From Owenia fusiformis (lineage: Eukaryota > Annelida > Polychaeta > Sabellida > Oweniidae), in the NCBI GenBank assembly GCA_903813345.2, contig CAIIXF020000007.1, positions 17,533,564 through 17,595,563 of the forward strand: DNA of 62,000 nt, given 5' to 3'. The translations under genes and the position numbers were made by a program. Positions 22,627-33,742 of the stretch are shown piece by piece. The notes below the pieces were generated by a model. The model was not told the DNA's origin, made no database searches, and was given only the letters and a program-made list of their open reading frames with translations. Within the stretch, counting starts at the first letter, position 1; each line of letters starts with the position of its first letter.

Positions 22627-23475
22627 TACATTAAGTTGGTGACAATATGAACTAAAAAAGATATTGTTAATGACCTATTAAAATAAATACACAGAGTTCA
22701 CTTTTTGGGAAATATTCTAGGGACAATCCAGGGGAAGCAACCATCTACCTATAAGAATAAACAACACCTTAGCTAAGTATGAGAATAGCATGATATCTTG
22801 ATATTTCAAGGTAACGTCGTGCGGTGAAAAGTGATGGCGGTGATTGAAACAAGGATGTAAAGATAAAACCGCAACGAAATATTTGTAGATTTTTTTGAAG
22901 AACTGAAAATATACATCACATATCGAATTTTCCGAAGACATTAGTATGATACTAGTATTACTTTTTACCTTGAAGTCACGGACGTCGAGTAAGTTTCTGG
23001 CGAAAGCTGGAGCATAGATTATTTAAGAGGACCGGGAACAAGATGGCAGTCTATTTCAAATCTGCCTATTTATCACTATTGACTCAGTTGTTCATCTAGT
23101 TTTACTTACCTTAGATGCTTAGTAATCTATTTAGTATAATATTGTTTCCAAAATTATTGTTATTTGCGATAATTAGTACATTGTACTAAAAGTACTTTGA
23201 GTCAGCTGGGTCAGCTGCCATTTGCTTGGCTGAATCGTCCAGTCCACAAAAACAGTGAAATCATATTAAAAATACCAATAAAACTTTAAAATTGAGGCAG
23301 ATGCGATACAAAGAGACTCTATACAGATATACAGGTTACAGTCACCAAGATGAGCTAATTTCAGGCGAGATTCGGGAAATAAAAAGGTAGGTCATTCTTG
23401 TTTCCAGTCCTCTTAAATAATCTATGCTCCGGCTTTCGCCAGAATCTTACTTGACGTCCGTACTTGAAGTACACA
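22627..23475. mobile_element. Palindromic MITE, core 22971-23470
   Basis: About 60 bp of inverted repeat bound the element: CTTGAAGTCACGGACGTC and the block GAGCATAGATTATTTAAGAG at left, with CTCTTAAATAATCTATGCTC and GACGTCCGTACTTGAAG at right. Weaker inverted similarity continues outside (22890-22935 against 23625-23665, GATGTATATTT-type), so the core may sit in an older palindrome. No coding sequence is seen; 22627-22970 otherwise shows nothing. Confidence 0.7.
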
Positions 23476-25890
23476 TCATACTTATGTCCATCATAAGTTC
23501 GAATTATAGTTGTGTTTCAAATATTAATTGTATGACATACACGAGACCAATGTTAATGCTACCAGGGGGAATCGGACCAGCAGGCCTTACTATTTATACA
23601 TGTTTTTCTGTTTTGAAAAATTTGATATGTGAATGTGATGTATATTTCTTAGTTTTTTAAAGAAATCTGGAATGCAATTAAGTGATCGCTTGATGTGATT
23701 ATAAAATTATATATGTCACTTATATCCAAAACAGTTCACGAAGCACAGACATAACAAAACGCGTTTAGGCAAGGTGTGTCCTATTCCAGCCAATCCGAAC
23801 ACTGTATTTCATATAACTGTAGTGCAATATGTCACCGGTCACCGCATCCAAGGTCACTCTTCATGTGATTGTCAAGGTGACAACCTGACTCTACAGATTT
23901 AAATTGATGCTTTGCCAACTTTACCCTTGCAAAATATTTCATTGAAAATATGTTCTTTTAGTGACTCTTTTAAGTCCCCGCGTAAAGTTTGAAAATATGT
24001 TTTTATCATTCATTTACTATTTGTCATGACTTAAAAAGTTATTTTAGAGATTTCAGAGAGCGTTTCATTTCTCAACTAGTCAAATTTCCCGCCATTTTTC
24101 GAAAAAAGGTTGAATCAACGATTGAACAAAGGACCCACTATTTCAATAGTAAAATGCCATATCCAATCTGCCACTTCAATATTTTAGCATATTAAAAGTG
24201 TTGCAACCTAACTGATGTCATCATCACTCAGGTAGCAAAAACTTTGTCTAAATCTTCTAAATCTTCTAAACTTCAAAAATAAACCAATTTTGGTTGTCTA
24301 ACCAGGTCAAAGGGAAAAATATATATAGATACTATTGTACCATTTGTTTCTTTGAGAACTGAAATTTGGAAATGCATTTTTCTCTGAACCATTTTCATGG
24401 TTCATTTGGACAGTAACATAGTAGACCGATATATCCCTCAAAACACTGGCGGATCTGGGTCTGGGGGGAGGGGGTATGGGCCCTTCCCATAGGATGGGCC
24501 ACGAAAAAAATTAGTGGGCTTCTTTGGCACTTCTTTTTGCCTTATTTTTCTTAATTTTAGACCAAATTATCACAAATCAGGCCTTTTTTCAAAATGTTGG
24601 CCAAATCTTAAGTTTTAGTGGCCAAAGATTTTGGACAAAGCAATCTGTGAAAGGACAAACTAGTATATTTTAAAGGGATGACCATTTGGATGATTTTTAT
24701 TTTTATGGCCCCAATTAGTGGGACTTTTTTGGCATTACTGGACCTTTTTATCTTATTTTGTAAAATTAGGCCAAATTATCAAGAAGATAGGTCTCAAATT
24801 TTGACCCAAAATTTTGGACAGGGCAATCTGTGAAAGGGCGTGTATTATTATAGAGGGAGGCCCATTTAGACAAAGAAACATGTGAAAAGGCATTTTAAAA
24901 ATATGAACATTTTGACAAAGAAACATTAGAAAGAGCATCAAGGGGCATTTAAATGGATGGCCATTTGAACATTCAAATTATAAAAATAATTGGCATCAAA
25001 GTCTACACCTAGCTTTGCATTTTCATTTGTGAAAATAGCAATGCCCAACTGTTTCAGTAATTTTCCAGAAAATACGTGAATAAATCTTCCAATTATTGAT
25101 TTATTGAACAAGGTTTATTGAATGTAAGTTGTTGATATTGGTGACATGTGGCAGTGTTTTTACAGGATTGTTATAACAAAAAACCGCTCGATTTATTTAT
25201 ATAAATCGAAATATATCACAAGTGTAGAGAGTATTTATCATTCAAATAGACAACTCTAACAAATTGAACTGACAGTAAAATAATACGAGGAAAAGTTCTT
25301 GATTTTTCACATTTTCTATGACTTTCAATAGATCATTGGAAAAAACATTAACGGGTTTACAAATAACTTTCTCATTCGAAAATTATAATTATAATGAAAA
25401 TCCGTGTCCTACTTTTTGCTAATGTGTAAACAGCATCGATACGTTCAGCAATACTAAAACTCAACCAGCGTTTATATATTAGATAACAGAAATCGATAAA
25501 GCTATATTTTGATGAATCCGCAACACGAGGGTGGGCTCCAACTACATGTTATTGATCATAAAAAAGTATTTCTCTCTTTTTTTAAATTCTAATGTGTAAT
25601 CCACTTTTCTCTGACACTAATCTTCAATTCTAAAAATACCCTTCATCATAAAATATTGATTAGAAAAGATACACAGTTGTGTCGTTAAGGATTCGTATAT
25701 AATAAATAATCACTCTCATTTTGACAGAAATCTTGATTTATTTGTGATTCAAATTTTAAAACTCTCCACAAACACCACAAAGTTGTATGCAACCTACTTG
25801 GAGCAAGAGCTACTTAGTCCTTGCTGCAAGGGTATTTTACAAGTGTATATATTTTGGCATAAATGAAGTCCTTTGAAGAAGGATGACTTG
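23475..25890. other. Repeat-rich spacer
   Basis: It contains a block at about 23710-23890 whose inverted relative lies at 29690-29830 (CAGCCAATCCGAACACTGTA against a similar GTGTTCGGATTGGCTAG). It also holds the second copy of the 985-1440 repeat at 23930-24420 and a two-copy array at 24440-24960 with shared blocks AGGCCAAATTATCA and GGCAATCTGTGAAAGG. The part 24960-25890 is AT-rich with no feature I can name. Confidence 0.55.
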
Positions 25891-25894
25891 GAGG

Positions 25895-26585
25895 TATACC
25901 ATCAAATTCGTTATGCTAAACTTGTGTTTCCTAATAAGGCCCTGAAGTTAGACATAGGACGTGCAGATCTTGTAGGCTCGTTCGGAATATAATGTTGTCT
26001 GGCATTATATCTATTTCGAAAGTAATAGACTTGTCTAGAAGCAAGTAGAAATAATCTTGATTTACATCATTAAATATTCTAAATGCAGTCAAAATGATGT
26101 CATATTTGAAATCTACCTGTAAAAGTACATCTGGAAATATGGTTTTGAAAATTGTTTATCAACTTTGAATTTTTTTTGAAAATGTGACTTCTAGTTCGGG
26201 GAGCTTCCCCATAGACCCCATGTTATAAAATCACATTGGTATACCATCAAAATTGTTGTGCTTAACTTGTGTTTCCTCATAAGGCCCTGAAGTTAGACAT
26301 AGGACCTGCAGATCTTGTAGGCTCGTTCGGAATATAATTATTGTCTGGCATTATATCTATTTCAAAAGTAATAGACTTGTCTAGAAGCGAGTAGAAATAA
26401 TCTTGATTTACATCATTAAATATCCAAAATCTAGTCAAAATTATGTCATATTTGAAATCTACATGTAAAAGTACATCTGGAAATATGGTTTTGAAAATTG
26501 TTGATCAACTTTGAAATCTTTTTGGAAAATGTGACTTCTAGTTCGGGGAGCTTCCTCATAGACCCCATGTTATAAATTCACAAAA
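25895..26585. repeat. 345-bp tandem duplication
   Basis: Two direct copies start with GGTATACCATCAAA at 25893 and 26238, and both end in GACCCCATGTTATAAA. They stay very similar, with a few substitutions and small indels, so the duplication is recent relative to the other repeats here. No open frame is conserved between copies. Confidence 0.85.
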
Positions 26586-26625
26586 AGTGAAATATCTTTT
26601 CTTGTATTTGACAGATATCCCCGCC

Positions 26626-26980
26626 ATGCTATCTGAACCGAATGAGCCACCTGGTGGTGAAACTGCTGGTAACTACATGTACCTACTCACATCTGAGTTA
26701 TTAAAGTCACATTCATTTGTAACAGCACAATGTTTATCTATTTTCAATTTATTGTTATGTTATGTAATACATATTTTCTATACTTTCTGCAATGTTCAAG
26801 GACCTGGATTAGAATGTCATGTGATGTTCGTAATCGTAAAACTCATGGAACTCATTTTAAATTTTCTAGGATATATTCGAAAAAACGATTGCAACAGATG
26901 CTTTAACAGGAGAAGTTGATATTGACAGATCTATTAATGATGGTTTTGGTGTAAATGAAACAATAGATTCAAATAAATAA
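26626..26980 (+). other. Candidate small exons of an unrecognised gene or repeat-borne ORF
   Basis: An ATG at 26626 opens MLSEPNEPPGGETAG up to a GTAACT donor at 26669. The same short exon with a 3-bp frame-preserving difference occurs at 43109-43148, and a decayed version near 59310-59352. Further on, after the acceptor TTTTCTAG at 26869, an open frame reads DIFEKTIATDALTGEVDIDR followed by SINDGFGVNETIDSNK and stop (26870-26980). Its composition looks coding. The phases of the two pieces do not match directly, so at least one exon would be missing. I do not recognise the protein. Confidence 0.35.
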
Positions 26981-27247
26981 CACTAAGTGACACTAGTTCA
27001 TAATTTGCTTACATAATGGCAGAGTATCTGTGATAGCCACATTCTGCATAGTCGTATGATCAATAAATACAATGCATCAAATGGCTGAGATGAAATATCT
27101 ATTGATTTAACATTATCAAACACATACTTAAAAATAAGTTTTCTGAAAGTTTTTCGTGCCTGTGCACATACATACATTATTAGCTATACATACTGTGTAC
27201 GTATGTATAGCTCATAATGTTATTAAGCTGTTAAACAAGATAACTGG

Positions 27248-28341
27248 GACACCTGCTCAAAAGACATTAGTATTAGAAAAATACGAAAAATGCAGTCAGA
27301 GGTGCCTGCCACAGCAATAAAACCGAATTACTTTCTAACTATAGTGTTTTGGCACTTCAGATTTGGCAAATATTATATTCAATCATGTTGTCGGGAATGT
27401 GTGGAGTCTCATCAATATCACTCTAGGGACTTTACCGTCATGGTCAAAATACCTTCTTAAGTTTGTCTGAACCAGGGCGTTTGGCTCCCTTTTGAAAGCA
27501 TTTCGACTATGAATGTAAAGTCCCTCTTTGAGTGATTTTGATTTCACTCTACAGATTTACCATACATCGGATGAAGATGATTTGTGCCAAAGGATAGGTA
27601 TCGATATGGTGAACTGAATTCAACAATATTTTTCTCTTAAACCGATTATTGAAAACATTCTGTAAAAACACACGGTCCTTTGTGTAATGTTGACTGATTG
27701 ACAACAATTCAATGCAAAAATTATTTATAATATTTTATATAACTTTTTTGTTTTTAATTGCAATTGTTTTCTGTTCCTTTCAACTAATTCTTGAGAATGA
27801 AATAAAATGTCTTTCCGAACCTTGTTGGAATAAAATAGCATATACAACATTTTCTTAGACCTCTCAATAGTCGTATAGTTATACAAAGGAAATTTTGGTT
27901 GATTTAACAAAATGTATGCAAAAAATTAAACAAAAAACCCCAAAATAGATAAAAATTCAGATAAATGTTTTAACAAGATACTTTTTTTAAATCATCCAAA
28001 CTTTCCTTTGTACAATTACAATATTGAGAGACCTAAACACGTTGTGTTTAGGTCGTTTTGTTCCAATGAGGTTCGGTAAGAAGTGTCTGATTTTTTTCTA
28101 AAAAAATATAGAGAAAAGTATATATATATATTTCAAATTATAATGTTACCATTCAAAAGATGACCATTATATAAATTGATGAAGTGTAAAAGTTTCAGAA
28201 TTTTTTGATGACTGGTTTAAGAGAAACATGTGTTCAAAAAGTTCACCATATCGATACCACTCCTTTGTTTTTTTGCGGTTGCAGTCACCCTGTTTTTTTG
28301 TATTTTTTCTAGTACAAATGTGTTTTGAGCAGGTGTCCAAG
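27248..28341. mobile_element. 1.1-kb imperfect palindrome (foldback element)
   Basis: The ends GGGACACCTGCTCAAAAGAC and GTTTTGAGCAGGTGTCC are inverted. Further inverted pairs step inwards: GGTATCGATATGGTGAAC with GTTCACCATATCGATACC, then CCGAACCTTGTTGGAA with TTCCAATGAGGTTCGG, then AGACCTCTCAATAG with ATTGAGAGACCT. The arms converge on about 27945. No transposase is seen. It is probably a non-autonomous foldback element. Confidence 0.8.
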
Positions 28342-28443
28342 GCATCATGTTTTACAACTAAACAACTACAGGAGCTATACATGCACAGTCTCTTCTTTCT
28401 TTTCTGAAAAAATAAACATGATTGAATCAGTATTTTCAAGATA

Positions 28444-28572
28444 TGAGATGTCTTGGGATGAGATGTCTTGGGATGAGTTGTCTTGGGATGAGATGTCTTG
28501 GGATGAGATGTCTTGGGATGAGATGTCTTGGGGATGAGTTGTCTTGGGATGAGTTGTCTTAGGGATGAGTTG
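28444..28572. repeat. 15-bp minisatellite
   Basis: About eight copies of GAGATGTCTTGGGAT, some with GAGTTG in place of GAGATG and two with an extra G. It reads open in both directions because the unit is a multiple of three, but no gene context supports coding. It ends at the start of a truncated Z element. Confidence 0.9.
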
Positions 28573-28584
28573 TCCTGTTACCGA

Positions 28585-28857
28585 CCATATCAATGAACGT
28601 AGCTGCAACCTTCCAAGGACTGTTTACGAACTTCATGAACGTTCTCAGACGGGAAGGTGATTTTGAAATTTTGAAATGATTCAAAATTCGATGGCGACCA
28701 TACCGTTCTGTAATCAGGTCATGATGACCTTCTAGACGTTGCACACCGACGTGGTGCGATCTGAACGAACTGCGAATGAGATGGACGTATTGAAGACTGT
28801 TTATGAACGAAGTAGCTAATTATTTTAGACATATTTCCCGACCACAGCCAGATTGAC
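28585..28857 (+). mobile_element. Z element fragment
   Basis: From AATGAACGTAGCTGCAACC to CACAGCCAGATTGA the sequence follows the right half of Z2, with a short deletion between CTTCTAGAC and GTTGCACACC. Both termini are missing. The AGGTCA-TGA-TGACCT site is retained at 28716-28730. Confidence 0.85.
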
Positions 28858-29120
28858 GCATTGTAGAACTATGATGTATTATGGTTGTATAGAACATTAA
28901 CACCAATTCACAATAGTTTTTTGGGTGGAAGAATTGAGCAAACAGTGTTTAACATACACCTGAAAAGTTTTATTCAAAGTGAAGAATGAGCAAGAACTCG
29001 GTAAACAGATTGAGTTAGGCGAATGGAAATATCAATTTAAATATCAATTGATTATTGATTGCGCCTCAATAAAACCGTAAGAATTTTTAAAAAAGCAGTC
29101 GAAGACCTTAGTTTCTAAAC
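28858..29120 (+). promoter_or_regulatory. Upstream region of the methyltransferase gene
   Basis: The 260 bp before the ATG at 29121 are AT-rich. I see no clear TATA box at a defined distance from a start site. The Z fragment and the 15-bp minisatellite lie immediately upstream and could influence expression, but nothing in the sequence shows that they do. Confidence 0.3.
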
Positions 29121-32100
29121 ATGAGAGAATCAGCAAAGATGAAAACCATCTTACTCGTTTTAGTGTTATTCTCTGTTTTACTTATAAGTACTCTTTTGTA
29201 TCAGCGTGGTCAGACATTAAGTATCTTAAAGGACGTCAACTGTGTACAAGAAAAGGAGATCACTAGATTTAAGGATGCGCCCCCACTCAATACATTTGAC
29301 GATGCGACTATTAACCCATTTAAAACATGGTGGAAAAACTACAGAAAGTCTGAGAAATTCGGAGATGTTTTTAAATGGAATCATTACTTTGATATTTATC
29401 ATAGACATTTTGCAAGATTCAGGAACAAGGAGGTAAGACATGATTTTAAAATTCAATATTTTCATTCAATAGTGCTGAATTCACATGATCCCCACCTGTT
29501 GGCAATGCCAAGTACTCTACGTCGCTTAAGGTAGTTATGCTCTTACACAAAAAACTGGTGAAACTGGTGATATTTCGTTTCAAAAGATTTTGATTTTGAA
29601 CTATGTATTCTTCCAACGTAGCATTCAGGCAAAAAATGTGTAAACCCTGCTGCTAGTTAACTCATACTTTTGTAATTTTGAAAGCATCAATTTTAATCAA
29701 GTTGACGCCTTAACAACCACAAAAAATGACCTTGAATGCGGTGATTGGTTATATAATGCACTTCAGTTCAGAAATACTGTGTTCGGATTGGCTAGAATCG
29801 GACACCCCTTGCCTCGCTATAGGGTGACACAAAAATGTCACCCACTAATTTTGGAATAACTTTGTCAATAATGAAAGAATCTTCATTACTTTATGTGTAA
29901 ACAGTGTTATATATATAAGAGATATCTCATTTTCTGCACAGGCATGCTATGACACAAAAACCACTCACAAATGAAAATTAGAAATCTTAAATTTACTCAA
30001 TACAAAATTACTTGATAAAATGGGTATTAATGGTAATGATCACGTCGCAAAAAGTTCGCGAACGTATTGTTACACATTTTCGCTTTTTAAAGGGTTCCGA
30101 TTAGCATCCCGTATAAAAACAATATGGCGACTCCAGGCGAATCAACTGGATCAGTCCATTTTTAAGAAATAAGGGGAGTTCTGTAAAATCCAGTTTATTG
30201 AAATTGTCTTTGAGATAAAGAAATCCTTTTATAATGATTTTGAAAACGTTATCCAAAGAGTGATTGCGTTCAAAGAATACATGTACAACAGCCAATATAA
30301 ATCCTTGTATTAGAAACCGGTTTGTCTTGCTTTGTTTCATTTGTAGGATATTTCATATGTCAAGCTGTGTGCTATTACGTTATGGGGAAATTTAGATGCC
30401 AATTTTTCCTTATTGTACACAAATAGAAGATCCTGAAACTTCACCCATAAATGTGGAATTGATTTGTCAAAATAAAAATCACCCTTTTATAAATGTGTGA
30501 CGATCTATAATATACTTATGCTATATAACAGTTAGAGGTGTTGACACAACGACCTCGAACCTGTGAACCCTTGAGTATTATTCCGGGATCGGGCCTTTTA
30601 TACCAAACGGTGAGCAACACCAGAAACGAGCGTTCGATTTGCTAAACGATATGCGTCACCCTTTAACACCACAGAATGTGACGTTTTTTGGAGAAAAAAT
30701 GTACACATATGGAGATCCTTTCGTCCTCCACATTTACCTCTATCCCAAAATATTTAGGGCGAATGACTCTGCTATCGTATATGTATTAACAATGGGTTAG
30801 GAGCATCATAACACACAATTCAATTGATATTTTAGGTTAAATGAATATATGTGTTGCTGTGTTTGAAAATAGGTGAATGGCGTAAATTCGCCCTATTTTA
30901 ATGAATTTTGAAAACCTTTCGTTCTCCAATTTTCCACATACAACAGAAAACACATACGTTTGCGAACAAAATCAACTATTTATTAATAAACTAGAGTTTA
31001 CGAGCAAAATAATCATGTATGGTATATTAAGATTTGGTCTCGTATTTTTTGTTTAATGTAAACCTGAAAAGTTGAAGGTAACAAAAATGAGCAAAAAAGG
31101 TCGCTGTCGACATATTGTTTTTCAAGCTATATGACGTCACAATATGGGACGCTTACTAGAATTCATCCTTTGAAATAACACCTCCATCTACCTTTATCAA
31201 GACAAAATAAAGTATATTAGTTTGAGTTATGTAGGTTTAAAGACGAAGAAGTCTTCAAAATGTAACGTGTCGATAGCGGATAATTGTGGCAGATTTTGGG
31301 GTAAAAAAACTTTTTTTAAAAAGAACGCGCAATAATTGTGAAAGAAGTGTACTTGATTTGAAAACTTCCTCGAAGCAGCTTTAAAATGATATATAATTTT
31401 AATTGGAATATTATTCATGCGCATTCATTCGCGATACCCTAAAAACACAAGTGCGCCAGCTTTTTGCTAAGACAGATATCCTAATTTCAGAAAATTGTAT
31501 TTTTGAACATTTTTTGACTGTTTCATCGAGAGCATACCTGGACGGAAATGTGTTACCTATAAATCTCAAAGTTTTTGATGCTATACAAGTACAACAACCT
31601 TTCTTCGACTGAAAAAATCACGAAGATTCCATTCCATTCATTATTGAGAAAGTTATTGCAAAATCAGTGGGCAGCATTTTTGTGTCATCCTGTATGTCGT
31701 GCAACACTGTGGCTAGTCAATCTATGTGGATGCAGTCATTTATATGCAATGCATCGTGGGTGCTCGCGTACATTACAGGGAATGGGATCATTGCAAAAAT
31801 ATGACACCAAATCGAGGTAAGTGATCTCAGAGTTTCTACTTAACATTGTGACTTGAAATCTTGCATACATATTTAATATGCATAGTATCACAATGTGTGA
31901 ACGTTCCAGCTACCATGTTCCTGTTATAGGGAAGATATTTGAAAAACATTTCGTAAACGTCAACATATATGTATAAATGGATGCCACTATGTATCATTTG
32001 GATTTAAAACGGTAACAAATGGATGCTATAATAAATTATACTTTTATCATGATGATTTATTTACTGATGGACAACTGGCCAGATTTTCTGTGTATTCATT

Positions 32101-33742
32101 GTTTGGATAAACATTCCTCATTCAGTAAAGTAATTAGGCACACCATTACAAGACAACCTCATGAAGAATTGAAAATACTATATATAAACCCATCAACTGG
32201 AAAATGCCATTACAGATGAAAAAACTATGGTTTTATCCCTAATACTGTTAATTTGAAAAACGGGTCCATAACATGTAATGATGACAATGAAAATGTTGAA
32301 ATTAGGTACGCCAATGAAGTTTTGATTGGTCAATCAGCATGAAGTCACAAGTCTTGTCAATGCCATCTTGTCAATTAATAAGGGTTCGCAATACCCTTAG
32401 GTAGCGTAGGTATTATGGGAATCTCGGAACCACTGAATACAGATACAGATGGACCATCCGTAAATCTTGATGATTTTGTCAGCTCAGATGAACGAGCCTA
32501 CAGATTCCTTGAAACAAATGACCCAAATTCAAGAATAATATTATCTATTTCCAATTTTTTTGAAATCGTGGTAAGTGGAATCTTTCCAATTACCAATATA
32601 GCATTATTATTGTTTTTGGACACTGTGGATTAAAATATTAAAGATACACACATTCAAAATGATTCAATTAAAACCTAGCCAGCCTGTTCATTGAATCCAT
32701 TAAAAACGTCTACTAATCCACATGATACATTATAATTAAATTGCGGATATTCCATACCATAACCGCAAAAATATTATAAAACACAATTTATTTGTACTTT
32801 ACTTCACACAGACATATTTGTGTACGTGAAATAATTATATTACTTGAATGTTTTATTCAACATTATAAGGTAAACCTATGGCAAATTATACATACCTTTC
32901 ACAGCTATGAGCGAGATGATAAAACTGGTCGAGTGAACTCGTTTGAGTTATCTATTCTCCGTAAAAATATCAGAGAATGTGTGTTTATAGCATAGCTTTG
33001 GTTTTGAAAATCAATGAAGTAGGATATACACGGATGAGTAAATATAGATTATTTAAACAGAAGTTCAAAATTCTTCCATTGAAAAGTACAGAGGCGAGCA
33101 CCCACGATACATTGCATATAAATGACTGCATCCACATAGATCGACTAGCCACAGTGTGCAAGTGAAACTCATATGACCCATCTGTTCCTTACTTTACAGA
33201 TGACTATGCTTGAGATTGGAGTGAGAAACGGTGGCTCTTTGAAGATGTGGCGAGACTACTTCGGTCCGGGTGCACAAATCTATGGCATGGACATTATTGC
33301 CAAATCAAAACGATTTGAAAATGAGTTAGAGGGAGTCAAAATAATAATTGGAGACCAGGGAAATCCAAGGTTTTGGACTGAAGCACTGAAAACATTGCCA
33401 AAATTCGACATAGTTATTGATGATGGGGGACACACAATGAATCAGTTGAAGGTAACGTTTGATCATCTATATGACCACGTCAAACTCGATGGTGGGATTT
33501 ATCTTGCTGAAGACCTCCATACAGCTTACTGGCCAAATTATGGTGGAGGATTTAAAAGGCCAGAAACTTTTATAGAATACACTAAAGGTCTCATCGACCA
33601 GCTGAATGCAGATCATAGCAGAGACAAGAACTTGGTTGTAACTAATTTTACAAGATCCACACAGAGTATACAGGTATACGACAGTATAGTTGTGTTTGAG
33701 AAGTCACCGCATCCTAAATATCATACCATATTATCACAGTGA
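29121..33742 (+). CDS. Membrane-anchored class I SAM-dependent O-methyltransferase, two exons
   Basis: Exon 1 (29121-29432, 104 codons) joins exon 2 (33200-33742) in phase 0 across a 3.8-kb intron, with donor GGAG/GTAAGA and acceptor TTTACAG. The product has 284 residues. Residues 1-27 form a type II signal anchor (MKTILLVLVLFSVLLISTLL). A stem rich in aromatic and basic residues follows (WNHYFDIYHRHFARFRNKE). The catalytic part opens with motif I, MLEIGVRNGGSLKMWRDYFG, then YGMDI, the motif FDIVIDDGGHTMNQ, and LDGGIYLAEDLHTAYWPNYG. These features match sugar O-methyltransferases of the macrocin/MycE type, where the DDGGH and ED.HT.YW residues line the metal and substrate site. I infer a Golgi or ER-lumen enzyme that methylates a glycan or small molecule. 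The substrate is unknown. The family is common in bacteria, so an old transfer is possible. Confidence 0.85.
31668..33165. repeat. Inverted-repeat element inside the methyltransferase intron
   Basis: About 75 bp at 31683-31758, including GTGGCTAGTCAATCTATGTG, TGCAGTCATTTATATGCAAT and GGGTGCTCGC, are inverted at 33088-33160 with few mismatches. Weaker matching continues inwards for about 40 bp. No transposase or target duplication was found. The right end lies close to the branch-point region of the exon 2 acceptor. Confidence 0.7.
32415..32570 (+). other. Candidate alternative first exon
   Basis: An ATG at 32415 starts 52 open codons, MGISEPLNTDTDGPSVNLDD, then FVSSDERAYRFLETNDPNSR, ending at ATCGTG/GTAAGT. 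The composition is protein-like (acidic, Ser-rich) and the donor is near consensus. It ends in phase 0, as does methyltransferase exon 1, so it could splice to 33200. The product would lack the membrane anchor. I recognise no homologue, and it may be fortuitous. Confidence 0.3.

Larger units (their letters stand above)
29433..33199 (+). other. Methyltransferase intron with repeats
   Basis: This is a 3.77-kb intron. At 29690-29830 lies a repeat related in inverted orientation to 23710-23890. Inverted arms at 31668-31760 and 33088-33165 bound a 1.5-kb palindrome that ends about 35 bp before the second exon. A candidate alternative first exon lies at 32415-32570. The parts 29830-31660 and 31800-32400 are AT-rich without recognised elements. 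Confidence 0.65.

Noticed and set aside
28444-28572. CRISPR-like array
   Set aside because: Head-to-tail 15-bp repeats without spacers in a eukaryotic genome are a minisatellite.
28325-28608. Open frames across the 15-bp minisatellite
   Set aside because: A unit divisible by three stays open by chance; there is no gene context.
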